From NCBI RefSeq assembly GCF_001541095.1, contig NZ_LMXH01000002.1, positions 882,671 to 946,670 of the forward strand: a stretch of 64,000 bases of DNA. The letters are read 5' to 3'. Below the pieces are notes generated by a model, which saw only the letters and a list, made by a program, of their open reading frames with translations, was not told the origin of the DNA and searched no databases. The position numbers and the translations under genes are program-made. Numbering within the stretch: position 1 is the stretch's first letter; the number at the start of each line of letters is the position of its first letter. The DNA comes from Paenibacillus sp. FJAT-26967 (lineage in GTDB: Bacteria > Bacillota > Bacilli > Paenibacillales > NBRC-103111). Positions 53,894 through 62,233 of the stretch are shown in pieces.

Positions 53894-53923
53894 AGAGTCC
53901 CGGGTTTGCCGGGACTCTTTTTA
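53894..53923 (+). terminator. Terminator after ilvD
   Basis: AGAGTCCCGG and CCGGGACTCT around GTTTG, then five T. Confidence 0.9.
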
Positions 53924-53973
53924 TGCACTCCATCCGAAAGAATGGTTAGAATTAATCTTTACCGTTTTATTAA

Positions 53974-54003
53974 TTGACTGGGAGATATTTGGTAGGCTAT
54001 ACT
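53974..54003 (+). promoter_or_regulatory. Promoter of MFS pump
   Basis: TTGACT (53974-53979), 18-base spacer, TATACT (53998-54003). Confidence 0.6.
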
Positions 54004-54023
54004 TCTGTAATAAAAAGAGAAGC

Positions 54024-54048
54024 AGTTCTTCCGTATAAACGGAGAACT
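54024..54048 (+). promoter_or_regulatory. Leader hairpin before MFS pump
   Basis: AGTTCT-T-CCG pairs with CGG-AGAACT between the promoter and the ribosome site at about 54053. It may influence translation; not a terminator. Confidence 0.35.
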
Positions 54049-54066
54049 AAGATTGGAGACTCCATT

Positions 54067-55272
54067 ATGTCAATGAAAGACCGAAGTTCACCACTGGTCA
54101 TACTCATGATCAATATGTTTATCGCTATGCTGGGTATAGGGTTAGTCATTCCTGTCTTACCCGATTTTTTAAGAGAGTTTAATGCAGGAGGCAAAACTGC
54201 TGGATACTTAATCGCCGCCTTCGGATTAACCCAGTTTGTTTTTTCACCGATTGCAGGAGAGTGGTCCGATAAATACGGCCGTAAGAAAATGATTGTAGCC
54301 GGATTGTTGCTTTTCTCCATTTCCAATCTTCTGTTCGCTACCGCATCACAAATTTGGCTGCTCTATGTCTCACGGCTCATTGGCGGTATTAGTGCGGCGG
54401 CCATGATCCCGTCTATGATGGCTTACATTGCAGACGTTACGACGGAGGAGAAGCGAGGCAAGGGGATGGGGCTTCTCGGCGCTGCGATGTCGCTCGGCTT
54501 TGTAATCGGGCCGGGTATCGGCGGTTTCCTGGCGGATCTGGGTCTGCGTGCGCCCTTCTACGTATCTACCGCAGTAGGAACCTTGGCTTTGATCGGTTCC
54601 GCCCTGCTGCTTCCTGAATCTCTCTCACGGGCACAACTGAAAGAGAACCAGAACAAAGTCGTCGTGAAGGAAAATATTTTTGCACAGATGGCCAGATCGT
54701 TCTCGGCACCTTACTTCATTCTGCTGCTGCTCGTTTTTGCGATGACGTTCGGCCTGGCTAACTTTGAAGCGGTGTTTTCCCTCTATGTCGACAAGAAATA
54801 CGCTTATTCGATACGTGATATTTCCATCCTGATTACATTTGGTGCTTTGGTGGGAGCTATTATCCAAGGCCTGCTGATTAACAAACTGATTACCAAGTTC
54901 GGAGAAAAGAAACTGATTAATGTCACGCTCCTGTTATCCGCGCTTTCACTTGTTATCATGCTGTTCTCAGGAAACTTCTGGTATGTCCTGATCATTACAA
55001 TGCTGTTCTTCACGCTAACTTCTGTCATGCGCCCGGCTATCAATACATTAATCTCCAAAATGGCAGGGAATGAACAAGGATTTGTAGCCGGAATGAACAA
55101 CGCCTATATGAGTCTCGGGAATATTTTCGGACCTGCGATTGCAGGAATATTGTTTGATGAGCATGTAGACCTACCTTACTTGTTTGGGGCATTAGTATTG
55201 ATCATTTCATTCGGTGTCTCAGCAGCCTGGACCAAAAGAAGCAAGTTAAGTCCTTCCGTGAATGAAGGCTGA
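54067..55272 (+). CDS. MFS drug efflux transporter (NorA/Bmr-like)
   Basis: 401 residues with 12 predicted helices: LIAAFGLTQFVFSPIAGEWSDKYGRKKMI (loop 2-3 motif; given here in one family phrase only in part) and GFVIGPGIGGFLAD (motif C). ATG at 54067 follows TTGGAGA. A TTG start at 53974 is the -35 hexamer of the promoter and is rejected. Typical proton-driven multidrug pump. The terminator is 50 bases after the stop. Confidence 0.88.
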   Translation: MSMKDRSSPLVILMINMFIAMLGIGLVIPVLPDFLREFNAGGKTAGYLIAAFGLTQFVFSPIAGEWSDKYGRKKMIVAGLLLFSISNLLFATASQIWLLYVSRLIGGISAAAMIPSMMAYIADVTTEEKRGKGMGLLGAAMSLGFVIGPGIGGFLADLGLRAPFYVSTAVGTLALIGSALLLPESLSRAQLKENQNKVVVKENIFAQMARSFSAPYFILLLLVFAMTFGLANFEAVFSLYVDKKYAYSIRDISILITFGALVGAIIQGLLINKLITKFGEKKLINVTLLLSALSLVIMLFSGNFWYVLIITMLFFTLTSVMRPAINTLISKMAGNEQGFVAGMNNAYMSLGNIFGPAIAGILFDEHVDLPYLFGALVLIISFGVSAAWTKRSKLSPSVNEG

Positions 55273-55320
55273 TCCGTTTCATACAAATAAGCCGTCCACA
55301 GCGCCGGCTGTCTAGCATTT

Positions 55321-55355
55321 AGAGCCAACCAGAACAATTCTGGTTGGCTCTTTTC
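55321..55355 (+). terminator. Terminator after MFS pump
   Basis: Perfect 14-bp arms (55321-55334, 55338-55351) around CAA, then T run. Confidence 0.93.
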
Positions 55356-55480
55356 ATACTAAATGGAGTAAATTTGATTATTAAAAGAATTTGTTGGAGA
55401 AAAAGGGGATTACTAAAAACATATCGAATTAGTACACTGGGACAATTTACCTAATTAGCGAGGGGAAGATACAAATCAAC

Positions 55481-55508
55481 AGTTTACATAATTAATAATA
55501 TGTTAATA
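55481..55508. other. dif-like site (degenerate right arm)
   Basis: Left arm AGTTTACATAA is the exact reverse complement of the XerD-type arm TTATGTAAACT seen at 59017-59027. Spacer TTAATA, right arm ATATGTTAATA (8 of 11 to a canonical arm). It lies 40 bases before the YceI-like gene. The call is by arm sequence only. Confidence 0.35.
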
Positions 55509-55547
55509 ATAAGATGTTAAATTTATGCAAGAAGGGTGGGATAAGCG

Positions 55548-56219
55548 TTGGATCGGAGTCGCAGTTGGTGGATCGGGACAATCGGGGCCATTCTCGTTGC
55601 CGGGAGTATGCTGGGTTATCTCACCTATACCAAAAGCCTGGATTTCAGATTAAAAGTATCCGATGGGGATACGCTTACGCTGGAGCATATGGAAAGAACC
55701 TGGAAAATCCAGCCTGAATCTACAGTAAAGCTTCTCGTTAATTCAGAGTTAGAGTCTTTATTAATTGATTTTCCTGTGATATCCGGTTATTGGACTCTTA
55801 ATGTCCGAAGTCCTGAACTCATGAAGGGTGAGGTTCGAGCGGATATTTCAACACTGAATACAGGAAATCGGTATAGGGATGAAACTTTGAAAGATTGGGT
55901 TTACTTTTATGTGAAAGCGTATCCGGAAGTAACGTTTCAACTCGATAAGGTGGAGAATTGGAATCGAAGCTGGATAGAAGGCAAACCTAATACGATGAGT
56001 ATTGAAGGTACATTAACGGTTCGTAATGTTTCTCAGAAAGTCATATTTCCAGTGGAGGTACTGCACCGCAACAATCAAATTTATGTGAATGGAACAGGTG
56101 AAATTAATATTCAAGATTTCGGGATCACCAATATTCTAGATCCGGAATCCAAAGAAATCAATGAAACTAAACTTAGTGTACAGTTTGTACTAGGCGAAGG
56201 GGATACGCTTACAAATTAG
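55548..56219 (+). CDS. YceI-like lipid-binding domain protein with N-terminal anchor
   Basis: 223 residues. A membrane anchor (about 7-26, WWIGTIGAILVAGSMLGYL) is followed by a YceI-type beta-barrel (SELESLLIDFPVISGYW, VRADISTLNTGNRYRDETLKDW, and IEGTLTVRNVSQKVIFPVEV; given in parts). YceI folds bind long-chain isoprenoids. TTG start after GGGTGGG. Outer-face location expected. Confidence 0.78.
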   Translation: MDRSRSWWIGTIGAILVAGSMLGYLTYTKSLDFRLKVSDGDTLTLEHMERTWKIQPESTVKLLVNSELESLLIDFPVISGYWTLNVRSPELMKGEVRADISTLNTGNRYRDETLKDWVYFYVKAYPEVTFQLDKVENWNRSWIEGKPNTMSIEGTLTVRNVSQKVIFPVEVLHRNNQIYVNGTGEINIQDFGITNILDPESKEINETKLSVQFVLGEGDTLTN

Positions 56220-56331
56220 GAGACGTGAGACCGTTCTCGCACATATTTTACGACCCATCGGCGCTTGACCTATACCAAACTCCGGTTTCGTCCATACCGT
56301 AATAATATCAGCAGGGATGGGAGCGAATAAG

Positions 56332-57159
56332 ATGAAGATCGATTTGGGATGCGGCTCACGCAAACATCCTGGCTTTATCGGACTCGATAGAATTTCACTG
56401 CCAGGTGTTGATGTAGAGTGCGACTTGAACACGGGGATTCCTTGCGAAGATCATTCGGTCGACTTTGTTATGGCAAGCCGATCACTGGAATACATGGATG
56501 ATTTGATGGGGATCATGCGTGAAATTTACCGGGTATGCAGGCATAAAGCTATCGTTTGTATTTTGGCCCCGTACGCACATACCTCTTACCATTTGACTAA
56601 TCCGTATTTCCGTTCTTATTTTGATGAGCATCTTCCCCGGTATTTAACGGACGAAATGTATTTGTACAACCCAATACAGCAGAATCAATATATCATCGAA
56701 CCTCTTGCAGGCGGTGATAGGGAAGGCAGAGGCGGGATTGATTTCAGACTTCTTCAATGTGAATTTTATTATATGCCGCCGTACCAGTCCCCAATTTATG
56801 ATGAGGAAGACAAGCGCGCGCTAAGACAATCCAGTCTCAATGTAGTGGATGAAATCTTGTATTATTTTGTCGCAGCTAAAGAACCCATTACAGCGGAGGA
56901 ACTGGAGGAGTTGGCTCAGCATACGTATTTGGAGCCTTTGTGTTTGACCGAACGGCGTGTACGCGATAGAGAACTTGCCGCAGATTCTGCAAACAATTCG
57001 AGCCTTTTCCAGCATGATTCCGGCTCAGTGCTTCCAGTGCAGAAATCAGAATTTTCGGGTATTGAACCGGTAGGAAAGAACCGGAAAGGAAGGAAGTCCA
57101 AAGCGGCAGCTAACAAAATGAATGCCAAAATGAGAAAAAAGACAACCCGTAAGGCATGA
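56332..57159 (+). CDS. SAM-dependent methyltransferase-like protein
   Basis: 275 residues. Class I MTase motif I LGCGSRKHPGFIGLD at the N-terminus, with later VDFVMASRSLEYMDDL and the acidic end of beta-2 VECDLNTG. The C-terminal 50 residues are Lys/Arg-rich (GKNRKGRKSKAAANKM) and look disordered, possibly RNA or DNA binding. ATG at 56332 follows ATGGGAGCG; the ATG at 56317 is the alternative. Substrate unknown. Confidence 0.72.
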   Translation: MKIDLGCGSRKHPGFIGLDRISLPGVDVECDLNTGIPCEDHSVDFVMASRSLEYMDDLMGIMREIYRVCRHKAIVCILAPYAHTSYHLTNPYFRSYFDEHLPRYLTDEMYLYNPIQQNQYIIEPLAGGDREGRGGIDFRLLQCEFYYMPPYQSPIYDEEDKRALRQSSLNVVDEILYYFVAAKEPITAEELEELAQHTYLEPLCLTERRVRDRELAADSANNSSLFQHDSGSVLPVQKSEFSGIEPVGKNRKGRKSKAAANKMNAKMRKKTTRKA

Positions 57160-57182
57160 ACTCGCCAAGGGCTGTCTTTTGA
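57135..57182. terminator. Bidirectional terminator
   Basis: AAAGACAACCC and GGGCTGTCTTT arms, overlapping the last codons of the methyltransferase gene, between convergent genes. Confidence 0.7.
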
Positions 57183-57205
57183 TTTTGTCTGGCGGGAATC
57201 CCCTC

Positions 57206-57754
57206 TTACTTGAGTATGTCTTCCTCCAGTATGGCGTAAATATAGTGATCCTGCCATTCACCATGAATTTTGACATTTTTACGGGCAAGGCCTTCTCTTT
57301 GGAATCCGGCTTTCTCCAATACTCTTATGGAACCCTTATTACGCGGCTGCACACCCGCTTCAATCCGGTGAAAACCGGCTTCTTCGAATGCGAAGTTCAC
57401 GATTACACGAACGGCCTCTGATACGATTCCTTTGCCGTTATACTTCATGTCCAGACAGTACCCCAGCATGCATTTCTGCAAGGGCCCGCGGGCCACCTCG
57501 AATAAAGAAATATCTCCAATCAGCTGATCCGTTGCTGCCGCAAAAATACCGAATGAATACCGTTCATCCGCTTCTCTGGCTTGCGTCCAGAGCTCGATAT
57601 TCTTTCGCTGCTCTGCCGCTGTATAGTAAGATTCGTTACGGGTAGGGGTAAAGGGATCGAACAGGTCACGATTGCGAACCATCAAATCACTTATTGCATC
57701 CGCATCTTCCAAAACATACGGTCTCAAAAAGAATTGACTTCCTCTATAATGCAT
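57206..57754 (-). CDS. RimJ/RimL-type GNAT acetyltransferase
   Basis: 182 residues. LRPYVLEDADAISDLM at the start, GYCLDMKYNGKGIVSEAVRVIVNFAFEE (in part) and EAGVQPRNKGSIRVLEKAGFQREG are typical of the RimJ/L (GNAT_3) group that acetylates protein N-termini or small amines. The ATG at 57754 follows AAGGAGG; a start 27 bases further upstream has no such site. Confidence 0.86.
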   Translation of the reverse strand: MHYRGSQFFLRPYVLEDADAISDLMVRNRDLFDPFTPTRNESYYTAAEQRKNIELWTQAREADERYSFGIFAAATDQLIGDISLFEVARGPLQKCMLGYCLDMKYNGKGIVSEAVRVIVNFAFEEAGFHRIEAGVQPRNKGSIRVLEKAGFQREGLARKNVKIHGEWQDHYIYAILEEDILK

Positions 57755-57857
57755 GGTTAATCCTCCTTGAAGTCTAGGCATGCTGCTTGATTATCATATT
57801 ATTAATATAGTTAATTATATAGAGCGTTAATTAAATTATTTCCATATACCGCATACT

Positions 57858-58943
57858 TTAAGCATCTTCTTTGCGTTTGTCGATGGCTTCTTCCATGGTT
57901 TTATCGGTTAGATGCGCATAGATCTGAGTCGTATCGGAAGAGGCATGTCCCAGCTGTTCCTGTGTTTTGTAGAGATCATTCTGCAGGTAATAGTCCGTTG
58001 CAAAAGAATGCCGCAGCTTATGTACGCTCAAGAATGGCTTGCCAAAGCGTTTAGCATACTTAATCACCATTTCCTGGATTGCCCGTTTGGTCATGATCTT
58101 TCCTTCTTTTTGACCATTGGGAACGGTGAGGAAAAGAGCCTTTTCTTTCTTGGGACAGTTATAACGGGTTTCCCGGAGCTGCAAATAGCAGGCGAGATCA
58201 TCGACCGCTTCCTGCCGGAAAAACACCCGTGTCTTGAATGAACCGTCGTTGTTCCCTTTACGGTACACGTAGACGGTTCTTTTTTTCATATCCAGATCAT
58301 CGATCGTCAGATTTACGACTTCAGAAACACGCAGACCGGAATGCAGAATAAGACTAACGATGCATGCATCACGCGTTTTATTAAGCTCATAGGCATATAA
58401 GGCTTGTTTGTTCTTGGCGATATCCTGTTCATACCCGCTCCGAATATAATCGATAAAATCAAAAATCTCATTCTCTTGAAGTAATTTTCCCTCAAGTTTG
58501 CCCGCAAGGTCTTTAGCTTTATTCGTACGTTTAATCTCAATTTTGGCCATCACATTCCGCTTTAACAGCGGATAATAATGTTCATCTTCCGCAATTTGGC
58601 TCAAGTAATGAAAAAGTGAACGCAGCGACGAAATTTTGCGGTTGATGGTGATTTTAGTATTAGCCTGATCTTTCTTCGTAGCCAGAAAAGCCCTGTAGTG
58701 ATCAACGCTTTCCATATGAAGCTTTTCTAGATCATCCAGGGGGATATGGGTCATCTTCTCCGCTTGGGTTAAACCCTCGGCCATAAGCCAGGACAAGAAC
58801 ATATCGTAATCCCGTACATATTCGAGCAGGGTAGAAGGAGAGAGGTCCGGTAGTTTATGGTTAATAAATTTTTCTATATACCAGGGCATAGCAGGTATTC
58901 TTTTATCGAGTTCTTCTCTGTCTTTTTGTTTTTGAATATTCAT
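57858..58943 (-). CDS. xerS: XerS-type tyrosine recombinase
   Basis: 361 residues. A SAM-like core-binding domain (about 1-130: MPWYIEKFINHKLPD, LSPSTLLEYVRDYDMFLSW) and a catalytic domain with the R-K-HxxR-H-Y set: Arg in HSGLRVSEV, Lys in YRKGNN, HKLRHSFATDYY, LGHASSDTTQ and nucleophile Tyr342 (QIYAH). Sequence and length fit XerS, the single-component Xer recombinase. ATG 58943 follows GAGGTG (an in-frame GTG at 58952 is part of that site). A dif-like repeat lies 57 bases upstream. Confidence 0.9.
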   Translation of the reverse strand: MNIQKQKDREELDKRIPAMPWYIEKFINHKLPDLSPSTLLEYVRDYDMFLSWLMAEGLTQAEKMTHIPLDDLEKLHMESVDHYRAFLATKKDQANTKITINRKISSLRSLFHYLSQIAEDEHYYPLLKRNVMAKIEIKRTNKAKDLAGKLEGKLLQENEIFDFIDYIRSGYEQDIAKNKQALYAYELNKTRDACIVSLILHSGLRVSEVVNLTIDDLDMKKRTVYVYRKGNNDGSFKTRVFFRQEAVDDLACYLQLRETRYNCPKKEKALFLTVPNGQKEGKIMTKRAIQEMVIKYAKRFGKPFLSVHKLRHSFATDYYLQNDLYKTQEQLGHASSDTTQIYAHLTDKTMEEAIDKRKEDA

Positions 58944-58999
58944 GTGCTGCACCTCAATATAGGGAACTGGATATACGTGAAAAGGAAAAGATAAATAAT

Positions 59000-59027
59000 T
59001 AGCTACATAATAATTATTATGTAAACT
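59000..59027. other. dif-like recombination site beside xerS
   Basis: Left arm TAGCTACATAA, 6-base spacer TAATTA, right arm TTATGTAAACT. The right arm equals, as I recall it, the XerD arm of B. subtilis dif; the inner ten bases of each side are near-palindromic. It lies 57 bases upstream of xerS, as the difSL site lies next to xerS in streptococci (family knowledge). Confidence 0.55.
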
Positions 59028-59189
59028 ATTTTTCGTATCTGCATGAATGCATTTCTATAAACCTGTATTCCTATTATAAACGAAACTGCGGGCGCAGGGC
59101 ATTCTGTTTGCAGCAGCTGTATTTCGGTTATTGGAAAGTAGCTCTTGTAATGAAGATGCTGCTACAATAAGGAAAGCGGGGTCAATTCT

Positions 59190-59237
59190 ATGGACTACCT
59201 GTATATGAGTATTAAATTAACTACCGGCTGTATATGA
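59190..59237 (+). CDS. Short leader ORF left by a 29-bp duplication
   Basis: ATG at 59190 with AAGGAAAGCGGGG upstream is the ancestral start of the DUF421 gene. After 15 codons (MDYLYMSIKLTTGCI) the second repeat copy shifts the frame to TGA at 59235-59237. That TGA overlaps the ATG at 59234 (ATGA), so the leader can hand ribosomes to the main ORF. Confidence 0.55.
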   Translation: MDYLYMSIKLTTGCI

Positions 59238-59256
59238 GTATTAAATTAACTACCGG
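59199..59256 (+). repeat. 29-bp perfect tandem duplication
   Basis: Two identical 29-base copies, 59199-59227 and 59228-59256, starting CTGTATATGAG and ending ACTACCGG. The unit is not a multiple of three, so its copy number changes the reading frame at the start of the DUF421 gene. Confidence 0.9.
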
Positions 59257-59899
59257 TTTTATCGGCTTATGGGCCATAACACGACTCCTCGGCAAGAAAG
59301 AAATTTCTCAGTTAACGCCATTTGATTTTGTATCGGCTCTCCTGCTCAGTGAGCTTGTGGGTGATACCATCTATGATAAGGAAATTAAATATGTAGAGCT
59401 GCTGTATACGTTAGCATTCTGGACGGTACTTTCTCTCGTATTCGAAAAAGTTACCCAGCGTTACAAAAAACTCAGGAAAGCGCTTGAAGGCAAACCTGCC
59501 GTCGTGATTGAGAATAGAATTCTTCAGACGGACCGGCTGAAAACGACCCATTTGGACTTGGAACAGCTGCTAATGCTGCTGCGGGAGCAGGGCATATTTT
59601 CTATGCACGAGGTTGCCTATGCCATTTTTGAAAATAACAGTTCCATTAGTGTTCTTAAAAAATCTTCTTACGAATCCGTCGTTAGAGAGGACCTCAAGCT
59701 GCCTAAAGAACATGCCCAACTTCCGGTACCACTAGTAGAAGAGGGGAAGGTCAAGCACAAGGAGTTAGATAGAATAGGTCGGGATGAGGCTTGGCTTAGC
59801 GAGCGGCTTCGTTTGAACGGATACTATAAAATCAGTGAAGTTTTCTATGCGGAGTGGCACAACGAGTACGGCCTTTATGCGAGCGGATGGGGCAGATAA
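59234..59899 (+). CDS. DUF421 (YetF/YcaP) membrane protein with altered start
   Basis: 221 residues in the present frame. Two or three membrane helices in the first 70 residues, with LGKKEISQLTPFDFVSALLLSE, the conserved DUF421 signature, followed by a cytosolic domain of about 150 residues. The normal start would be MDYLYMSIKL at 59190, but the duplication at 59199-59256 breaks that frame. ATG 59234 has no ribosome site of its own and depends on coupling to the leader. Function unknown. Confidence 0.75.
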   Translation: MSIKLTTGFIGLWAITRLLGKKEISQLTPFDFVSALLLSELVGDTIYDKEIKYVELLYTLAFWTVLSLVFEKVTQRYKKLRKALEGKPAVVIENRILQTDRLKTTHLDLEQLLMLLREQGIFSMHEVAYAIFENNSSISVLKKSSYESVVREDLKLPKEHAQLPVPLVEEGKVKHKELDRIGRDEAWLSERLRLNGYYKISEVFYAEWHNEYGLYASGWGR

Positions 59900-59916
59900 G
59901 GGGGAGTCACAATCAA

Positions 59917-60426
59917 ATGAAATGTGTAGGTTTTGCACCAGTGATAGATAAGAACAGCTCTATACTTCTTCTGGGTTCGATGCCTGGAGAACAGTCATTA
60001 ACGAAACAGCAGTACTATGGGAATCCGCGCAATGATTTCTGGAAGCTGCTGGCCGCTCTTTATGGAGCAGAAATTCCTGAACGTTATGAAGAGCGGATGG
60101 AATGGGTGAGCATCCGGGGAATTGCACTATGGGATGTGCTTGCTGCTTGTGAAAGAGCCGGGAGCTTGGATTCGAACATCCGGGAAGCGGCCAGTAACGA
60201 TTTCGAGGAACTATTCTCACGATATCCCCGTATTAGAACTGTCTTATTTAACGGAGCGGCGGCCGAGAAGCTGTTTAATCGTTATACCTTGAATGCTGCG
60301 CAGCTTAAAGAAGACCGGACTTTTGTACGCCTGCCCTCATCCAGTCCCGCTAACGCAATTGGGTGGCAGCGGAAATTGGCAGCTTGGCAGGAACTCTGGC
60401 CAAACAGACCTGCTGATTTGGGATAA
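59917..60426 (+). CDS. DNA-deoxyinosine/uracil DNA glycosylase family protein
   Basis: 169 residues. LLLGSMPGEQSLTKQQYYGNPRNDFW (in parts) and LPSSSPANAIG are the UDG-superfamily motifs (family 6, deoxyinosine-type). It excises damaged or mismatched bases. ATG 59917 follows AAGGGGGAG, 17 bases after the DUF421 stop, so probably in the same operon. Upstream extension from 59854 overlaps DUF421 and is rejected. Confidence 0.82.
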   Translation: MKCVGFAPVIDKNSSILLLGSMPGEQSLTKQQYYGNPRNDFWKLLAALYGAEIPERYEERMEWVSIRGIALWDVLAACERAGSLDSNIREAASNDFEELFSRYPRIRTVLFNGAAAEKLFNRYTLNAAQLKEDRTFVRLPSSSPANAIGWQRKLAAWQELWPNRPADLG

Positions 60427-60440
60427 AGAAATGAACATGT

Positions 60441-60468
60441 ATTGAAAGTCTGAAATTGAAAGTCTGAA
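60441..60468 (+). repeat. 14-bp tandem duplication
   Basis: ATTGAAAGTCTGAA occurs twice head to tail in the short 3' region after the glycosylase gene. Confidence 0.6.
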
Positions 60469-60478
60469 CAAAATACTG

Positions 60479-60530
60479 AAAAGGCCCGGAGGCTTTGACT
60501 AACGTCAAAATCTGCCGGGCTTTACTTGTT
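60479..60530. terminator. Bidirectional terminator
   Basis: AAAGGCCCGGAGGC with TTTGAC pairs with GTCAAA and GCCGGGCTTT between convergent genes. Confidence 0.85.
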
Positions 60531-60535
60531 ACTTT

Positions 60536-61699
60536 TTATAAAGAAGCGCGATAAATGGCTAATACATCTTCTCGGTCTAATCGTTTAAAGTTGCCGAATG
60601 GACCGTTAAAAAGCGTGCGATCTACCATCACATCGAAATTCTTGTCGTCGATCTTATAATCCGCAAGACGGCTTGGAGCGCCAATGGATGTCCAGAAGTC
60701 ACGCAGGGCCTGAATGCCTTCTTCCGCCACCTGACGATCGCTCTTACCGGCCGGATCAATGTCGAACACATGAACAGCGAATTGTTTGAAGCGGCCGACA
60801 TTCTCACCCAGCACATGGTTCATCCAATTAGGGAAGAGGATCGCCAGACCGCCTCCGTGCGGAATATCATATACCGCAGACACGGCATGCTCCAGATTGT
60901 GCGTAGCCCAGTCGCCTTTAATCCCCATTGCCAGCAAACCGTTAAGCGCCATGGTTCCACTATATAGGATGATTTCACGGTGCTCAAAATTCGTTGGATC
61001 TGCGATCAGCTTGGGGGCTGTAGAAATAACGGTCTTCAGAAGCGCTTCGGCAAGTCCATCCTGAACCGGTGCGTGCGGGGTATGATGGAAATATTGTTCC
61101 AGCACATGAGACATAATATCTACCATTCCATATACGGTCTGATCTTCAGGAACCGATGCCGTAAATTCCGGATCGAGAATCGAGAATTTCGGGAATGCGT
61201 AGGAAGATCCCCAGCCGAGCTTTTCCTGGGTGTCCCAGTTCGTAATAACCGAACCGGAATTCATTTCGGAGCCGGTAGCGGCTAAAGTAAGAACGGTGCC
61301 AAATGGCAGTGCATCCTCAGGCAAAGCCTTCCGCTTCACGAAGTCCCACATGCTGCCTTCATATTTGGCACCAACTGCTATTGCTTTGGTACAATCGATG
61401 ACACTGCCGCCGCCTACTGCAAGGAGCACATCGATTTGCTGCGCTTTGCAGATTTCTACACCGCGTTCTACTGTACTGAGACGGGGATTAGGCTCTACGC
61501 CTGACAGCTCATGGATCTCGGCTTCCATTCCTTTCAGAAGCCCCGTAACCTGATCGTAGACGCCGTTACGCTTAATACTGCCACCGCCATAGACGAGCAG
61601 GACCTTATTGCCATATGCGGACAGTTCCTTAGGAAGCTGTTCCAGCTGACCGCGGCCAAAGATTAATTTAGTCGGATTATAAAATATAAAAGGATTCAT
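60536..61699 (-). CDS. Iron-containing alcohol dehydrogenase (BdhA/YugJ-like)
   Basis: 387 residues. NAD(P)-binding [14 protein letters not shown] and [13 protein letters not shown], and the metal site Asp/His ligands in [32 protein letters not shown]. It reduces aldehydes such as butyraldehyde to alcohols. ATG at 61699 after GAAGGAG. Single gene. Confidence 0.93.
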   Translation of the reverse strand: MNPFIFYNPTKLIFGRGQLEQLPKELSAYGNKVLLVYGGGSIKRNGVYDQVTGLLKGMEAEIHELSGVEPNPRLSTVERGVEICKAQQIDVLLAVGGGSVIDCTKAIAVGAKYEGSMWDFVKRKALPEDALPFGTVLTLAATGSEMNSGSVITNWDTQEKLGWGSSYAFPKFSILDPEFTASVPEDQTVYGMVDIMSHVLEQYFHHTPHAPVQDGLAEALLKTVISTAPKLIADPTNFEHREIILYSGTMALNGLLAMGIKGDWATHNLEHAVSAVYDIPHGGGLAILFPNWMNHVLGENVGRFKQFAVHVFDIDPAGKSDRQVAEEGIQALRDFWTSIGAPSRLADYKIDDKNFDVMVDRTLFNGPFGNFKRLDREDVLAIYRASL

Positions 61700-61816
61700 T
61701 ATTCTACTCCTTCTGACTATACGAATTGGCGATTCCGCCGGATTAGTTCCCTTCTATTGTAGCGCATGGATGCAGGGGGATTCCAGCAAACGCTTTGGTC
61801 GAAGGAGGCAACCGTA

Positions 61817-62233
61817 TTACACAGCGGCCAGCTCTACATCAATATTGTTGCGGGTTGCCCGGGAATAAGGACATACTTGATGAGCTTCTTGCAGCAGCTC
61901 TTCGATTTGACTTTGCTCAAGACCTGGGACAGACAGCTGAAGTTTGGCTGCAAGTTGAAGACTGCCATCGTCATTTTTACCAATTGAAATTTCTGCTGTA
62001 AGCTTACCGTTATCTACCGGAATTCCTTTTTTCTTGGCTACCAGTTCAACGGCACTCAGGAAACAAGCGGAATAACCGGAAGCGAACAATTGTTCGGGGT
62101 TCGTTCCAGGGCCACCATCTCCACCCATTTCCTTTGGCATGCTGAGCTGCAAATCAAGTTTACCGTCTGGAGTAGCTACCCGTCCTTTGCGTCCATTTTC
62201 AGCAGTTGCACTTGTCGTATACATGGTTTTCAT
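61817..62233 (-). CDS. ohr: Organic hydroperoxide resistance protein (Ohr/OsmC)
   Basis: 138 residues. The redox cysteines are Cys57 (YSACFLSAV) and Cys121 (QVCPYSRATR). Thiol peroxidase for organic hydroperoxides. ATG after GGAAGGAG. A TATTAT -10-like element lies about 40 bases upstream on the minus strand. No OhrR gene is in the window. The Ohr subclass is inferred from the VCPYSRATRNN ending. Confidence 0.92.
   Translation of the reverse strand: MKTMYTTSATAENGRKGRVATPDGKLDLQLSMPKEMGGDGGPGTNPEQLFASGYSACFLSAVELVAKKKGIPVDNGKLTAEISIGKNDDGSLQLAAKLQLSVPGLEQSQIEELLQEAHQVCPYSRATRNNIDVELAAV

Noticed and set aside
53974-54066. Upstream TTG start of the MFS pump
   Set aside because: The TTG is the -35 hexamer of a good promoter; ATG 54067 has a ribosome site.
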